Shown here: piece after piece, positions 20,485 to 32,375 of the stretch
How positions within the stretch are numbered: the stretch's first letter is position 1
Layout: every line of letters begins with the position of its first letter
From: Meconema thalassinum
Lineage: Eukaryota; Arthropoda; Insecta; Orthoptera; Tettigoniidae
Direction: 5' to 3'
Length of the DNA: 64,000 bases
Assembly: GCA_946902985.2 (NCBI GenBank)
Contig: OX336391.1
Coordinates: forward strand, 148,503,545-148,567,544
Translations under genes and position numbers: made by a program
The notes under the pieces: model-generated
What the model was told of the DNA's origin: nothing
The model's database searches: none
What the model saw: only the letters and a program-made list of their open reading frames with translations

Positions 20485-20690
20485 ATTTATTTATTTATGC
20501 TCATATTGGAGCATTAAATCCAAACCTTATACAACAGTCTTCAGAAAACAAATACATTCAACTTCTAACACTTAACAACTTCTTTCTTTTCCTGAACTTG
20601 TTCATCCTGGAGGATCGTGCGGCCCGTTCTTCTGCCTATATAATATATTACTATGTTTGTTTCTAGACATTTCCAGCCCTTTGCCTCCTA
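20485..20690 (-). mobile_element. LINE 3'-terminal fragment
   Basis: TTTATTTATGCTCATATTGG followed by a stretch with CCTGGAGGATCGTGCGG and TTCTTCTGCCTATATAA matches, on the - strand, the 3' end of the LINE at 54790-55400 and a short piece at about 43865-43915. Confidence 0.6.
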
Positions 20691-20960
20691 ATGTTCAGAG
20701 GTTTAAGGAGCTGGTCGAGCAGTATGTATAAAACAATAAATGTCGTCATCAGTTTTGAAGAAACAGTGTCTTTATGTTTGTCGGAGGAGATTGGTATTTT
20801 ATTATTTTCAACATTATCATCACCAATATTATTAATTAATTTAAATGTTGTTCATTATCTTTGTGCATTTATTTTAGATTGTAGTTTTGTTCTAATTTCC
20901 CTTCATGGGCCACTTCCCTGCTTGGAAATACATGAAGCTATATGTCCCACTGTTTTGCAG

Positions 20961-21171
20961 CCTGTACCGCTGAAAGGTTCTTCCGAGTCGACCGAGCTCA
21001 GGAGCATCTCCATTATATCACCGACATTGCAACCGATCAACTGTTCATACTGGACACAGAACCTGCTACGATGCCACAGACACCCGAAGATGACACTGCC
21101 TTCCAGTCCATTGCCAGCAACAAGCAATCTCCAAGCAGTGTAATGGGGGATGAGACGACGCCTGAACTGAG
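20961..21171 (+). CDS. rdgA: diacylglycerol kinase exon (post-accessory segment)
   Basis: It reads (S)CTAERFFRVDRAQEHLHYI, TDIATDQLFILDTE, and ends in a Ser/Asp/Thr-rich linker (TPEDDTAFQS, SPSSVMGDETTPEL). The block TAxRFxRxDRxQEHLHxxT is strongly conserved in zeta/iota/rdgA kinases. The acceptor TGTTTTGCAG follows a pyrimidine-poor tract. It takes two bases of the split codon from 13501 and leaves AG (phase 2) at donor AG|GTATTT. Confidence 0.9.
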
Positions 21172-21726
21172 GTATTTGATTGTAGCTTTTCAGAACTCTC
21201 CTAGTAAAATCAGTAAGGGAGCTTTCATGGTGAAGGACTACTATACTCTTAGTTAGAATGTAATGCTATTGCAAACATCTTAGCTTTGAAACTACTTACC
21301 TCCATCTCTGCCTGTGACTTTCTTTGCTGTTGGTTACAGTCTTTCAAGTTCTTTACTCTGACTCTACTTTTCACTCAGTAGGCTTACTAGTCAGTTATTT
21401 ACTTCTGTAATTTTCTTTTCAAGTATTTGGTACACTTGAAAAATTGATTATGAACAACATCTGCAGGAAGAACGTTGAAAGCAGTGACCGCAAAGAAATA
21501 CTGAAAGAATGCCAAATTAAGTTCTGAAAGTTTTGTAATACAACATAGATATAATGCAGGAGACTTGAGTAAATTAATTTTCATTCTAGTTTAGGAAAAG
21601 TAAAACCAATATAAATTAAACAGAATTACAAAGATGTGTTCCTTCCTATCACGGTTTCCCTAGTTACCTCATTTTCTCAGCATTTTGGCATACTGCGCCT
21701 CTCTATGTCACCCCCTCCTTCAACAG
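21172..21726. other. short intron
   Basis: The shortest intron seen in this gene (555 bp). It ends in CCCCCTCCTTCAACAG. No repeat is recognised. Confidence 0.7.
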
Positions 21727-21978
21727 TGATGCCTCTCGAGAAGACGAAGCCAAGCTTGAACGTTCAAGCGGAACCGGAGATTCTCGAGACGATGACGAGT
21801 CACCGAGCTGGAGAGATCCCGAACGAGAGACGGACTACCTAGACTCATCTGACAAAACCAAACTTCCTTCCCCTTCGCAGGATACAGAAGCCAGTTTATT
21901 CAGACTCGAAGACGATGATGAAGATGAAAAGTTGAATCTCGATCTGCCGTCACCAGGGGGGCATGTTAATTATCTTAG
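21727..21978 (+). CDS. rdgA: diacylglycerol kinase exon (acidic linker)
   Basis: In the frame set by the previous exon it reads (S)DASREDEAKLERSSGTGD, SRDDDESPSWRDPERETDYL, SSDKTKLPSPSQ, LEDDDEDEKLNLDLPSP. There is no domain match; it is a charged, probably disordered linker between the kinase and the ankyrin repeats. Support is the open frame of 83 codons, the phase agreement on both sides (AG + T before, AG + C after) and the donor TTAG|GTATAG. Sequence alone is poorly conserved, so the exact 3' end is less certain than for other exons. Confidence 0.75.
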
Positions 21979-22989
21979 GTATAGTATGTGTCGACCTACC
22001 TAGTGTGTGGCTGGGCAGTGAAATGACAATTCCGGCAAACTGCAAATTTTTGGTTGCTACTGCTTTCATTGTAAAGTGTATGAGTGTTTCAATGTTTGCG
22101 AAAAACAATCAAATGGATCCCGTAAGATGGATGTTCGGATAGGAGTAGATTGCATGAAGCAAGCACCAGAGCATTAGGAAGCGTGTTACAGTTACCAAGC
22201 TGTGAGTGTTGATTCATAAGTCATCTTTTCACTCTTGAAATAATGTCAACTAATAAAATGTACACATTTGAAAGTGTGTGCATGTGCATGTGCATGAGGG
22301 CACCAGTTCCCAATGTTGGTGGTGCATACTGGAAGTGGTTTACAGCATTAATGTTTTGACACCATCTCCCAATTCTCATGACCTATGACTTATAATAAGG
22401 TTACCAGATGACCGTGATAAAATTTAAAAAATGTCCCCAGAATCGTAGAAAATAATCTGATAAACATTGATCTCCTTCCTAAAGTGAAGAGACACATGGT
22501 ATCCTCCATCTTTCCCATCAATGGCAGACTGAGAGACTAACAGCTCTTGATGAATAAAACAATGACTTCAAATGCCATTTTTGCTCTCCTACAGATTCCT
22601 GCATGGTCACATCTGGTGGACATTAGATCTACATGCCATACACTACCCAGGGTTATTCAAAAATAAATATTTATCTCAAGCAAACTATTAAGTAGAAACA
22701 CTTTTCGCATATGATTCGATAGAGAAAAGTTTAAAGCTCCTGTGGAGTCAATTTTCTGCCTAACCGAGAAACCAGTTTGTGACAAAGTCTGGTGAGTAAC
22801 TGCATGGCTGGAATGCTGCTGATGTTCCCAAGTATGTTATGCTTATTTAGGGGTTCCATACAAAGTCTTATGGCCCTACACTGAGCATCAAGTGGAACTT
22901 CTAGGGAGCTCTGTAAACAATGATTTAATGAAAATTACTCTGGGAATTCCCAAATGATTTAAGAGTGAAGAGGCTTTCAGCTCTCAAGT
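21979..22989. other. start of the 23-kb intron, no gene
   Basis: Unique AT-rich sequence with a short TGCATG run near 22280. No element or exon is recognised. Confidence 0.5.
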
Positions 22990-23160
22990 CGTGTATTGTA
23001 CAAATAGTACAAACCATGTAGCTGGAAGGTAGAGAATTAAAATGTCTGACCTATGCGGGACATGAACCCACGACCTCTGGCTTTATACACCATTACAATG
23101 ACAGGGACATGTCCCTCTTTACCTTGCATGTAAATGGCTTGTACTATTTGTACAATACTC
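22990..23160 (-). mobile_element. tRNA-related SINE bounded by short inverted repeats
   Basis: GTATTGTACAAATAGTACAA at the left and TTGTACTATTTGTACAATAC at the right are inverted. On the - strand the inside contains GGTCGTGGGTTCATGTCCCG (a box-B-like block) and TTTAATTCTCTACCTTCCAG. Related pieces occur at 59884-60040 (+) and 60065-60480. Confidence 0.6.
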
Positions 23161-24334
23161 AGTCTAATACCTGAAAATCCTCCAATGTCACCACTGCAGT
23201 CATGAGAATCCAATTCTTGGAATGGATGAGGCGAGTCCAACTCTGTGGTATGACAGCTATCATGGAACAGTACTTGGGGTCACATGTCAAATAGTTCTTC
23301 TGTTATACTCACAAGGAAGAGTCAGCTACCTCTTTGATAAAGTTAGGTGTTGATCCCAGGCCACCTCCACAGAAAACAGTAAAGTGGAGGTTGCAGCTTC
23401 CAGTATTGATATCTGCCAGCTTGCCAGAGCTACTGCAGTACTCGACTAAATTGCTGCTTTGTTTTATACCTCCTTAAATCACCAGAGACTATAGAGGTAT
23501 CTTAAATTTAGTCCCAGTGTCAAATTTCATCATAAGACTTCATATTTTCTTCTTCTGTAATACAAATGGAGAGCAGTTCTTTACCATCCTTGATGAGTGA
23601 ACAATTAGGTTTAAGTTCATAAGTGTCCTGAAATCAAGCTGTTGATTTTACAGGATAGCAAGATGATGAAATAACATTCATTCTGTGATAACTTGTTTCC
23701 ATGCCATAAAATGTCACATTTTTGTTCTTTGAAGCCAGACTGCTTGGTACTGTACGTAATCTCTTCCTCTGCTCTTCTGCTGTGTGTCATTGATGTATTG
23801 AGGTTCCACACCCTGTTGTAATGTTGCTACTCCTGCTGTGCTTTCAATGGGCAGCTCCAGCTTTCTTGTACAGAGCTTGAGGCTTTTAGTCTTCTCAGAA
23901 CATCACTCATATCATATTATATTTTTGATAGTGGAAGAATTATATTTGCTGTGAAAAAAATAAAATAATCCAAATAGTACTGAAGAATCACAATTCCTAT
24001 TGTGTTTCTGTAGAAACAGCAATTTTCAAAATCTGTTGCAAGTTTGATAGAAAACTGAAAGCCTTATAAGTGTTCCACTTATTTTGATGCAACTAGAAAT
24101 ACTTAGCCACAAGTAATTATACATTCAGAAGACTCCCCATTAACCACCCAACTTATAAGAAATGAATTTCTTTCGTTATTACCTGCGCTTGGTACTCCAG
24201 AACTGTAAAGAAAAACATTGTTGCTATATGTCGTCATTTTCTTCTTGATTCAGTTGCTTCCAATCTCTTGTGGCATCTAATTGTTTTTACATCATGCAGT
24301 GCTGTTCTTGAATGTGTTTCCTCAAAATGACCAG
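23161..24334. other. intron, no gene seen
   Basis: Unique sequence without recognised motifs, except for scattered short tRNA-SINE-like words. Confidence 0.45.
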
Positions 24335-24490
24335 AGTAAAGTGTAGATTTAAAGCAGTGACTATGGAACAGAAATTAAAACCAATAGAAATGGCTTGAAA
24401 AAGGCAAATCAGTAAAACTCATCAGTGACAACCTTAATGTAGGAGTGACCACAGTTGTACACATAGTACTCACAGTATTCACAGTACATT
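24335..24490 (+). pseudogene. pogo/Tigger-type DNA-binding domain remnant
   Basis: RVKCRFKAVTMEQKLKPIEM then, after a frame shift, KGKSVKLISDNLNVGVTTV. This is the layout of the psq/CENP-B type HTH of pogo-like transposases (short basic start, KLxxIxxxEKGxSxxxLxxxxNVGxTTV). It is interrupted and nothing of the catalytic domain is visible. Confidence 0.5.
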
Positions 24491-24639
24491 GAATAATGTA
24501 TTCCCTTCAGTTGAGCATTCTTGGAACAGCTTGTGATCAAAAATTCTCCCAAATAAGAAACATTGCTGTCAATAAATTACAATAAGCCTTTATTTTAGCC
24601 ATTGCAGAAATGCAATACAAGTTAGAAGCTTTAAAATGT
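24491..24639. other. intron, no gene seen
   Basis: Short unique stretch between the pogo-like remnant and a SINE tail. Confidence 0.4.
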
Positions 24640-24745
24640 AGATTTTCACAGCACAGGTTACTAGACAAATCACACAAACAAGTGCATGGGGCTACATGAT
24701 CACAATGTCGTAAAGCCCCTCAGTGAATCAACAACAACTTGTTTG
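24640..24745 (+). repeat. SINE 3' tail fragment
   Basis: CACAGGTTACTAGACAAATC ... CATGGGGCTACATGATCACA ... (CAA)n matches the 3' end of the SINE at 38485-38858. Confidence 0.7.
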
Positions 24746-25116
24746 CCTGAGTCAATCCAAAGTTGGTTTTAATCAAAGTAGGGTACATGTTAATAATACA
24801 GAAAAGATGCAGATTGTCTGTAATCTTTATTGAATAAAATTTGCTAGAGAAATGTTTCTGTCTTCCGTTGGTTATTGATTCAGTTGGTCTACACAATCTT
24901 TAGTAGATTCTTTATGAAGCTAAGTATTTCTTGGTTGAATTAAAATACAACTAGTACACCCCAGATATGTTGTAGATTGTTTTAGCTTTGTTTGCTCAGT
25001 TACTCCGTAATGTTTAAGCATTTCTTTATCAATGTTCCATGTTATATTTCATAGACTGCAGTACCGTAATATTATTGTATAGAGAATCCTTAGAGACTGA
25101 TTTCACTAGTTCAATT
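24746..25116. other. intron, no gene seen
   Basis: AT-rich unique sequence; nothing recognised. Confidence 0.5.
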
Positions 25117-25938
25117 GAATCGCTCGTTGTTGAAAGGTACTAAGTCCTCATTTTGGACAAATCCTTTTTACCGCAATTTTGCGCCCTGGAAAGCAAGATG
25201 CATGTATTGTTATTGAATGGAACCATATCCTGGCAGCACTTGTGCTATTACCACAGCCGTCAAATTAGTTATTTTGTGTTGAAAGGAACTTAGTCCAGCA
25301 GTTAGTGTGTTTCAACACAAAGAAAATAACATTTATTACATTCCTGTTACCTTTTAATTCATACTTCCGGATACATATGTTCATTTTGAAATGAAGGAAT
25401 TAAACTAAGAATGTGAATGATATTCCTCGCTCAAAGGTTCTGCTCGTTCCATGCAGAAATGGACTAAGTCTATTTCTATACGAGTATCTTAATTACCATT
25501 ATAGGCGAGTTGCATACGACTGTTTATGTTCGACGATAATTATAACTATTTTATGTTCGAACATAAATATTCATAAATATCTGTCGAGATTTCGCCAGTT
25601 TTATGTACTGAACAGAGCGCATGGGAAGCACAGAGAATACCTCGTATTTGACCATGGCCTCCTCAAATTCCCCCATTATGACACCAGCCACGCAGTGAAA
25701 TTTAAAATAGGAGGCCGTGGAAGTCAGCGCAGGTGAGATGCTATCCTTACCTAATTGGTCACACAACTGTTTCTTGAGCTCTGATTGGTGGGAGAGACTG
25801 TTTCATAATGAAAAATAGTGTTATAATGACCCTCATTATGATACATTTACATTTTGACATCGTAGAACATAAACAGTTTTTTGTGTTTATCTCAAAACTT
25901 TAAAAATTGGACTTAGTGCTTTTCAACAACGAGCGATT
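25117..25938. mobile_element. DNA element with ~30-bp terminal inverted repeats
   Basis: The left end GAATCGCTCGTTGTTGAAAG and right end CTTTTCAACAACGAGCGATTC are inverted, each followed inward by ACTAAGTCC (left) or GGACTTAGT (right). A second hairpin of the same words lies at 25268-25330. The segment 25480-25850 recurs inverted at 35376-35810. No protein is encoded. Family unknown. Confidence 0.75.
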
Positions 25939-26400
25939 CAGTTAGCTTGCTGCGGTTTACACATTCTCTGTAAAGATAGACAAATGTGTTGATCAGACTT
26001 TCAGTTCATTATTGTACATAATTATTATTCAGATGATTTTAAATGAGATCATGTTATTGTTTTTGAATGGATGTTTGTGTTGTCTCTTTGTCCCCTGCTT
26101 TTTATAAATTTCTATTTTTTGATTCTTGTATTAGTATGTTAGAGCTGTCAATGTGTTATTTTAGAAGTGTTCCAACTCAGCAGCTCTCATGATTTGAATA
26201 TTTCTGAATGCTACCAAAGATATCTTTTTTATAAATGATTTAAACTTCTCTGTGTGTGTTTACTTTTTCTATTTTATTAACCATTCTCTATTGATCAATT
26301 TCATCCTACCCATGCAAGATGCAGAATTTTCACTGAATTTTCACTACCTACTCATTTTGTATTTCATACAGTAGCTATGTAGTCAGGAGATAGGGCCTAC
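25939..26400. other. intron, no gene seen
   Basis: AT-rich unique sequence. Confidence 0.5.
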
Positions 26401-26725
26401 TAGAGCTCGAGCCAGCCGGGAAGGCGGTGCGCAGAACACAACGCTACCATTACGTCATGCCTCACTTCCATTCCACCAATCACAGTCAGTCTGTCTTGAG
26501 AATATGAGCTAGTGTGTTGTCAGGAAAGCCAAGTGTAAAGCATCGTGAAAGAGACAGGCTCGATGAGCTAAGCGAAGGTGTTGCCATACTGCAGGAACTC
26601 ATGGCAGCAGCCTGCGGTGTGGGGCTCGGACATGGTGGACCTGTTGCAACAGTGGACATGTATATCTTTCTCTCTCTGCGCAAATCCCAGAGAGCCGGCC
26701 GCCTTCCGGGCTGACCCGAGCTCTA
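26401..26725. mobile_element. TA-flanked MITE
   Basis: Left TAGAGCTCGAGCCAGCCGGG and right CCGGGCTGACCCGAGCTCTA are inverted repeats of about 27 bp with TA at each outer edge. The ~320-bp GC-rich inside has no transposase. Likely a non-autonomous Tc1/mariner-type element. Confidence 0.75.
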
Positions 26726-26732
26726 GCTGTGT

Positions 26733-27590
26733 AAAACGTGTAAAACAGAGTATCAGTAAGGAAGAAGTGAATGCTTTGGTATTTGCAGATGATGTGGTGA
26801 TTTGGGGAAGGGGAGAAAAGGAAGTACAAAAGAGACTGGACATTTGGAATGAAAATCTGAAGGAGTTTGGAATGGTAATTAGTAAAAAGGAAACTGTAGT
26901 CATGTACTGTGGAAAAGAGAAAAAGAAAAGTCAAGTGAACATAGATGGGGTACGGTTAGAGAATGTAGAACAGTTTACATATCTAGGTAGCACTATAAAT
27001 GGAAGTAATGATATCAACATCGAAATTAATAACAGACTCAGTAAAGATACCACATTTTATCATCAAGTCAGAGAACTTTTATGGGATGACAAAGTACCCA
27101 AGAAAACGAAATTAACACTATATAAACAGTATTTCATACCAATTGTAACATATGGACTGGAAACACTTGTAATGAATAAAAGGCAAAGTAGTAAGATAAA
27201 AGCAGTAGAAATGAAATTTTTAAGAACTTCAGTTAAAAAGACAAGAAGGGATAGAATTCAAAATATTAAAATCAGAGAAGAGCTAAATATGGAACCGTTA
27301 AATCAGAAGATACGGAAAGCAAAGTTACGTTGGTTCGGACATGTAAAATGAATGGGTAAGGAAAGAGTAGCAAGAAGGGAATTAGAAAGAGAAGTCAAAG
27401 GAAAGAGACCAGTTGGAAGACCGAGAAGAAGGTGGTTGGACCAAATTTTGAAGGACATTAGAGAAGCTGGATTGGATGTGGCAGAAGTGATGGAACAGGA
27501 AAAATGGAAGGACAGAAAGGAGTGGAGGAGGCTTGTAAACCACACCCGGGTAACTGGAGTGGGACTTCGATGATGATGATGATGATGATG
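26733..27590 (+). mobile_element. 5'-truncated LINE with RT box and one stop
   Basis: The frame encodes VNALVFADDVVIWGRGEKEV (FADD catalytic box), LENVEQFTYLGSTINGSND, YGLETLVMNKRQSSKI, KLRWFGHVK, then TGA at 27349-27351. It continues in the same frame with RRELEREVKGKRPVGRPRRR to VTGVGLR and a (GAT)n tail. The 8-bp AGCTGTGT at 26725-26732 and 27591-27598 is the likely target duplication, touching the MITE's right end. It is truncated upstream of the RT catalytic box. Confidence 0.85.
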
Positions 27591-27680
27591 AGCTGTGTGA
27601 ATCCAGACATGCGATGTCCCACAAGTGCTCTATGGGGTGTCATGCAGGGTGAGGGAAGGATAATGGAGATTATACTATTA

Positions 27681-28581
27681 CAGTGGCGGATCCAGAAGTT
27701 GACCTCGGAGGGGGCACTCTATGATTTCAGAGTAGCTACAGAAAATATGTAATAAAATTACTAAATTTGTGTTTAATCTACACACACTACACTACATCCA
27801 ACCACCATATTTTATAATTTTACAAGAAATTCATTATATTAAAATGGTTTATTGGTTTCAATTTCAAGTCATTGTCATTATGTAAAAAAACTTTTAATTG
27901 TACAAAATATATAGCCTACATTTCCACATTGTAATGCACATCACACAGTCCAATATGTATTAAAAACATTTGCAATCATAGTGACTATCTAAAGACAACA
28001 TAGGCCTACAAGTCTACTACACAAATGTTACAAAATATGTACATAGTACCAACACTGTCAGTCATTGAGTCACTACTAGTCACATAAATATAAATTTTAA
28101 AAAACAATTGTATTGAATACTGATTGGGATTCTATTCGGTGACTATCCTAGGCAAAATACATGCCTATTACAAAATAAAATCCAGGGCGATCATTCATTT
28201 ACCCCCTTTAGAGAAACGTTCTAGAACCTTTTCAACGTCAACATTTATATCACGGTGAACAAATAACAGACAAGCCATTCAACCTTTCCTCTGTCATTCG
28301 CGTTCGTAGCCATGATTTGACAAATTGCAGGTTGCTAAAAGATCTCTTTGCACTTGCAACACTGTCGATGTAGGGATTATATTAACAGTGTTGCCATTAC
28401 ATACTATATAATAACAAACATTGACCACATAGGCTACATGAATGCAGGCAATAGAGCAAAGATTTTACTTGCAGCGCAGTTTGGAGAAACAATCATTTTT
28501 ATCGGCAATATCAATGTAGCAAACAACTGGTTTTTCGGGGAGGGCACTTGCCCCTGGTGCCCCCCTCTGGATCCGCCACTG
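27681..28581. mobile_element. non-autonomous DNA transposon, CAGTGGCGGATCC ends
   Basis: The 16-bp terminal inverted repeat CAGTGGCGGATCCAGA/TCTGGATCCGCCACTG encloses 901 bp, with GGGGGCAC just inside both ends. The flanks ATACTATT and ATACTATA are a near-perfect 8-bp duplication, compatible with hAT. No transposase frame is seen. Confidence 0.8.
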
Positions 28582-28794
28582 ATACTATATCTGGCAGCTG
28601 AAGCAACTTAACAATGATCCCTGGCCAAAGGAAGACTTAGTTCTTTGGAGAAGAAGACCCAAGAAGGATGGTATTACAGAAGTACTTCAACAAATAGGAT
28701 TCGTTCATATCTGGAAGTGGACAAAATCTGATGGAATGTTAGTGAGGGGAAACCATGTTGACATCATGCAGTCCACTGGTCATAATGATTACAT

Positions 28795-29632
28795 GACAGT
28801 TCCCCACATTGACACTTCCACACACTGCCCAAAATACTGACACTTCCCCACACCCCTTGGACGCGGCTACCTGTTTAATGACTTAGAAATAATCTCGACT
28901 GACAGTTCCACACACATCCCCCCCCTAAGGTTATAGGCATCAGAGATCATCGTTACAGCCACACCAGTGACAATGCACCTTGACATAATACTCCTTGGAG
29001 TGAAGAAAAGCGCTCGGTCTATGTACTTCATTACTAACACTGTCTCGAAAATATCATTGTGATGTAGTGTAATTTCCATCAAAATAAAATAAATGCTGAG
29101 TCTGATTTCCATCACACTTTATCCAGGCTGTGGACTGGCAAAATAATAACAACACCGATCATTTTGGTGTTTTTTCATTATTTTTTTTGGTCATTTTCGA
29201 ACTTTTTCTAAATGTTCTCAATCCGTCCGTCCAGTTTGACATATCAGGGGAAGATCTTACGCTATACTTATACTTCAAAGGCTACTATGGGGAAATTTCT
29301 CATTTTTAATATTCTAGTACTTGTACTTGTACTCATAATAGCTGAAGAGTATTAAACATTTTTGCCTCAAACCTTATGCAGTAGGCCTAGTTCAGTAGTT
29401 AAAGAATATAATATGTGATTCCAGAGATATTAAAAGTGCTAAACAACAGTAGGCCAAATTTTAACTCGATCGTTTTCATAGTAGCCTTGGGAAAGGGAGA
29501 TGTGTGTGGAAATGTCAGTCGAGATTATTTCTGAGTCATTAAACAGGTAGCCACGTCCAAGGGCTGTGGGGAAGTGTCAGTATTTTTTGCAGTGTGTGGA
29601 AGTGTCAGTGTGGGAAACTGTCCGGACACTGT
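28795..29632. mobile_element. DNA element with ~140-bp terminal inverted repeats
   Basis: The left region (CATTGACACTTCCACACACT, GACGCGGCTACCTGTTTAAT, AATCTCGACTGACA) and the right region (TGTCAGTCGAGATTATTTCT, ATTAAACAGGTAGCCACGTC, AGTGTGTGGAAGTGTCAG) are reverse complements over ~140 bp. The interior of ~570 bp has no coding frame. Exact ends and duplication are unclear. Confidence 0.75.
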
Positions 29633-31036
29633 CATAATTGCATGAATTGAATGAGAGTTTGAAGGTCAATCTATAAACTGGGAGTGAGAATCATGTTGCT
29701 TTGAGTGCAAGTAATTCAACTGTCATTTTCTTCTGCATGCAATATACCGTACTACCTCTTAAATCAGCTGGTACGATGCATCCAGCAGCTTGTCTCTAGA
29801 TCCCCAATGTGCTAGCATTTATTTTGTTAAAAAATAGGCAGGCAAATAGGCTTTGAAATACAGAAAAATGCACTGATATTTTCAGAGTTGGCATTAAAAA
29901 ATTAGGGATGTTTTCATGTGCCACATTTTAGCCCTGTAATTGTTTGATTATGTTGACTTGAGTGGAGGTGTTGCTACCTTCATATTCCCAAGTTCGTGGG
30001 TTCAAACCCAGCCAAAGTCAATGGATTTTTGGTATGTACAAAACTCAAGAGCTCTCATGTCATATGATTATTTGGAGTACCTTGAGTATCTATTTGTAGG
30101 GACCCTCATTTTCGGTACTGTAATTAAAAAATCAAACCAGTAGTGAAAAAAAGAATAATGAGTGGTGTTTAAAGCAGTAAATAAAATTCAATTACAGTGG
30201 TATTTTGCATTAAAATTCTGATCGTATTTATTGATTTGGTTTGATTAAATTGCACTTTATTCTGTACACAATTTAAAAACGGAACATTTTATGGACAATT
30301 TTACAATGAAATCACTTACCGGCACCCTACTGAACAATTTTAGATTGATAAATAATAATAAAGAACTATGTATACATAAATAATTAAAAAGTGAATACAA
30401 GTAAGAAAGCAAAATTAAATCTCGACACAGATTTCGTGTGTGAGAACTCCAATTGTACTCACTAATGAACGAATGTTACTTTCTGGGGACGTACTGAGTC
30501 TGCAAATGGTCAAGTCCAGTAAGCCATCAAAGAAAGTGTTTTTTGGACAACAATATCCCAACTGTCTTAGTTACATATTACAGCAAGGTGGTGTTTCAAG
30601 TTCTCAAGTGTCTTAATCAGCTGCCTATCGGATAGAATGGCATCCATCATAAGGGCATATTTTTCAATGTCCACTTACTGATTATAGCATATCGTACTTG
30701 CACACTTTTTGTGGATAGAATTACAGGGTTTCTGTTTCAGGATATTTTATGGGGGATAAGATTCTCAATAGATTCTGTCTTATGATACAAATGTAATGTG
30801 TAGTTTTTCTAACTTCATTTTATTTACGCTTATTGAAAATAATCTTTAAATATGCCTCTTTAAAAATTTTAAGTTCTGTTAGGAAGTTAGTAATTTATTT
30901 TATGTTGATTCTGGCATAACCATAAAGAAAGCTAAATAAAACAAAAATTAGGTTTCTTCATAAATCAACCCAGTAACAAAAATGCATTTTGCCTCACAAC
31001 TGAGCTCTACTCATGAAGTTTGCATGAATATCAAAC
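29633..31036. other. intron, no gene; one weak SINE-like block
   Basis: Mostly unique AT-rich sequence. A tRNA-like B-box block (AGTTCGTGGGTTCAAACCCA, ~29990-30010) probably marks an old SINE. Confidence 0.4.
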
Positions 31037-31103
31037 ATCTGATTAACTCGTCTACTGTTCAACTTGCAGTCTCTGCAGTTTTGTTGATGGTGCCATTCTC
31101 ATA
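31037..31103 (+). repeat. 67-bp direct repeat, copy 1
   Basis: Starts ATCTGATTAACTCGTCTACT. It is repeated at 31604-31670 with about one difference. Confidence 0.9.
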
Positions 31104-31499
31104 CACTTTATCCACAGCAGTTGTCAAATAACTCAAAGATACAGTATTTAGTCTTGAACTACCTACTAACCATATTACTTTTCATAAGGGTACTCGGAAT
31201 TCAGTGATCACTTGGTGCAACTTACAGACAGACAGACAGACTTACAGACTGAAATAACTTTGCAGCAGAAAGAAAAGGATTTTGTTCACATTCTATAATT
31301 AAACAAGAAATCAGAAATTGTTAAATATAGACCATGAATAACGAGAATATCTTCCACAGTGGATTTTATCCTAGCACTGAAAAGAAATTAACTAATTGCA
31401 TTAACCTCTAGCAACCAAACATGTGGAATACTTTGCCTTTATCAAAAATAACAGAAAAAGAGATGAAGCATATTTGTAGAGTATTTTATAATTTCTTTC

Positions 31500-31603
31500 C
31501 TCACATTGTACAACTACAAAAGATCCAGATGGCTAGAATGAAGTGGTTCTGCCAAGTGAAGGGAATGAGTGCCAAAAAAAACTTCCGTTCTCTGTACTAG
31601 GGT
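31500..31603 (+). mobile_element. short LINE tail remnant
   Basis: IQMARMKWFCQVKGM matches the W(F/Y)GHVKRM region of the (GAT)n-tailed LINEs. Only ~25 codons are recognisable. Confidence 0.5.
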
Positions 31604-31670
31604 ATCTGATTAACTCGTCTACTGTTCAACTTGCAGTCTCTGCAGTTTTGTTGATGGTGCCAATCTCATA
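31604..31670 (+). repeat. 67-bp direct repeat, copy 2
   Basis: Second copy of 31037-31103, in the same orientation, 567 bp downstream. Confidence 0.9.
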
Positions 31671-32043
31671 TTTTTTTGGCATTCATAGCTCTATGTTACA
31701 AAGGGCAGATGCTCTGAAAATTCTACCCTTTTGAAGAGCAATCATCACCACCAACATCTCCGTTTGGAGGTAGCTTTGTTTGACTTTGCCAGAAATTTAG
31801 AAGAGAATCATAGAAGATATAGAAGGAACCAAAAGAGAGTGTAATTTATCTTATCTATTAGGACATTTCTCAGGATTATCTTTTTCTTGTTCCTTGCAAC
31901 ATTTTTGATTTTACTTTGTATTTTCTAAAATAGCCAAAAATACTTAACCTTAACTTAAAATCACAAAATTTTCAATAAAATAATAGATACCGGTAATAAA
32001 TATAAAAATAATAATACTATAATAAATTAAATAAAACAGAATT

Positions 32044-32375
32044 GTGTGCCAACTAGTAATGAGAAATCTAGGAAAGAAAACTGGAGGAACATGGATCCAA
32101 GAAATCCAACAAGATCTCAAAGCAGTTGGACTCAAGATAACAGAAGCCAAGGAGAAAAATAAAATTAACACCATTCTTAAAACTCACAAATTTTCTACAG
32201 AAATGACACATAGAAAGCCTATGGAGATTTCAGATGAGTTGAGAAAATCCCGATCTGAAAGAATGCAAAAGTACTGGAAAGAGCGCAAGAACCAAGCAGT
32301 ACTACCTTCAAAGAGGAAGTGATTGTGGAACGACTCAAGTGGTCCAATGTGACCAATCGAGATTAATAATGAAAA
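32044..32375 (+). mobile_element. LINE 3' end (AAT-tailed family)
   Basis: It encodes QLVMRNLGKKTGGTWIQEIQ, KPMEISDELRKSRSERMQKY, ending LPSKRK, then AAGTGGTCCAATGTGACCAATCG and an AAT-rich tail. It is about 95% identical by eye to the 3' end of the copy at 3195-3895. Confidence 0.85.
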
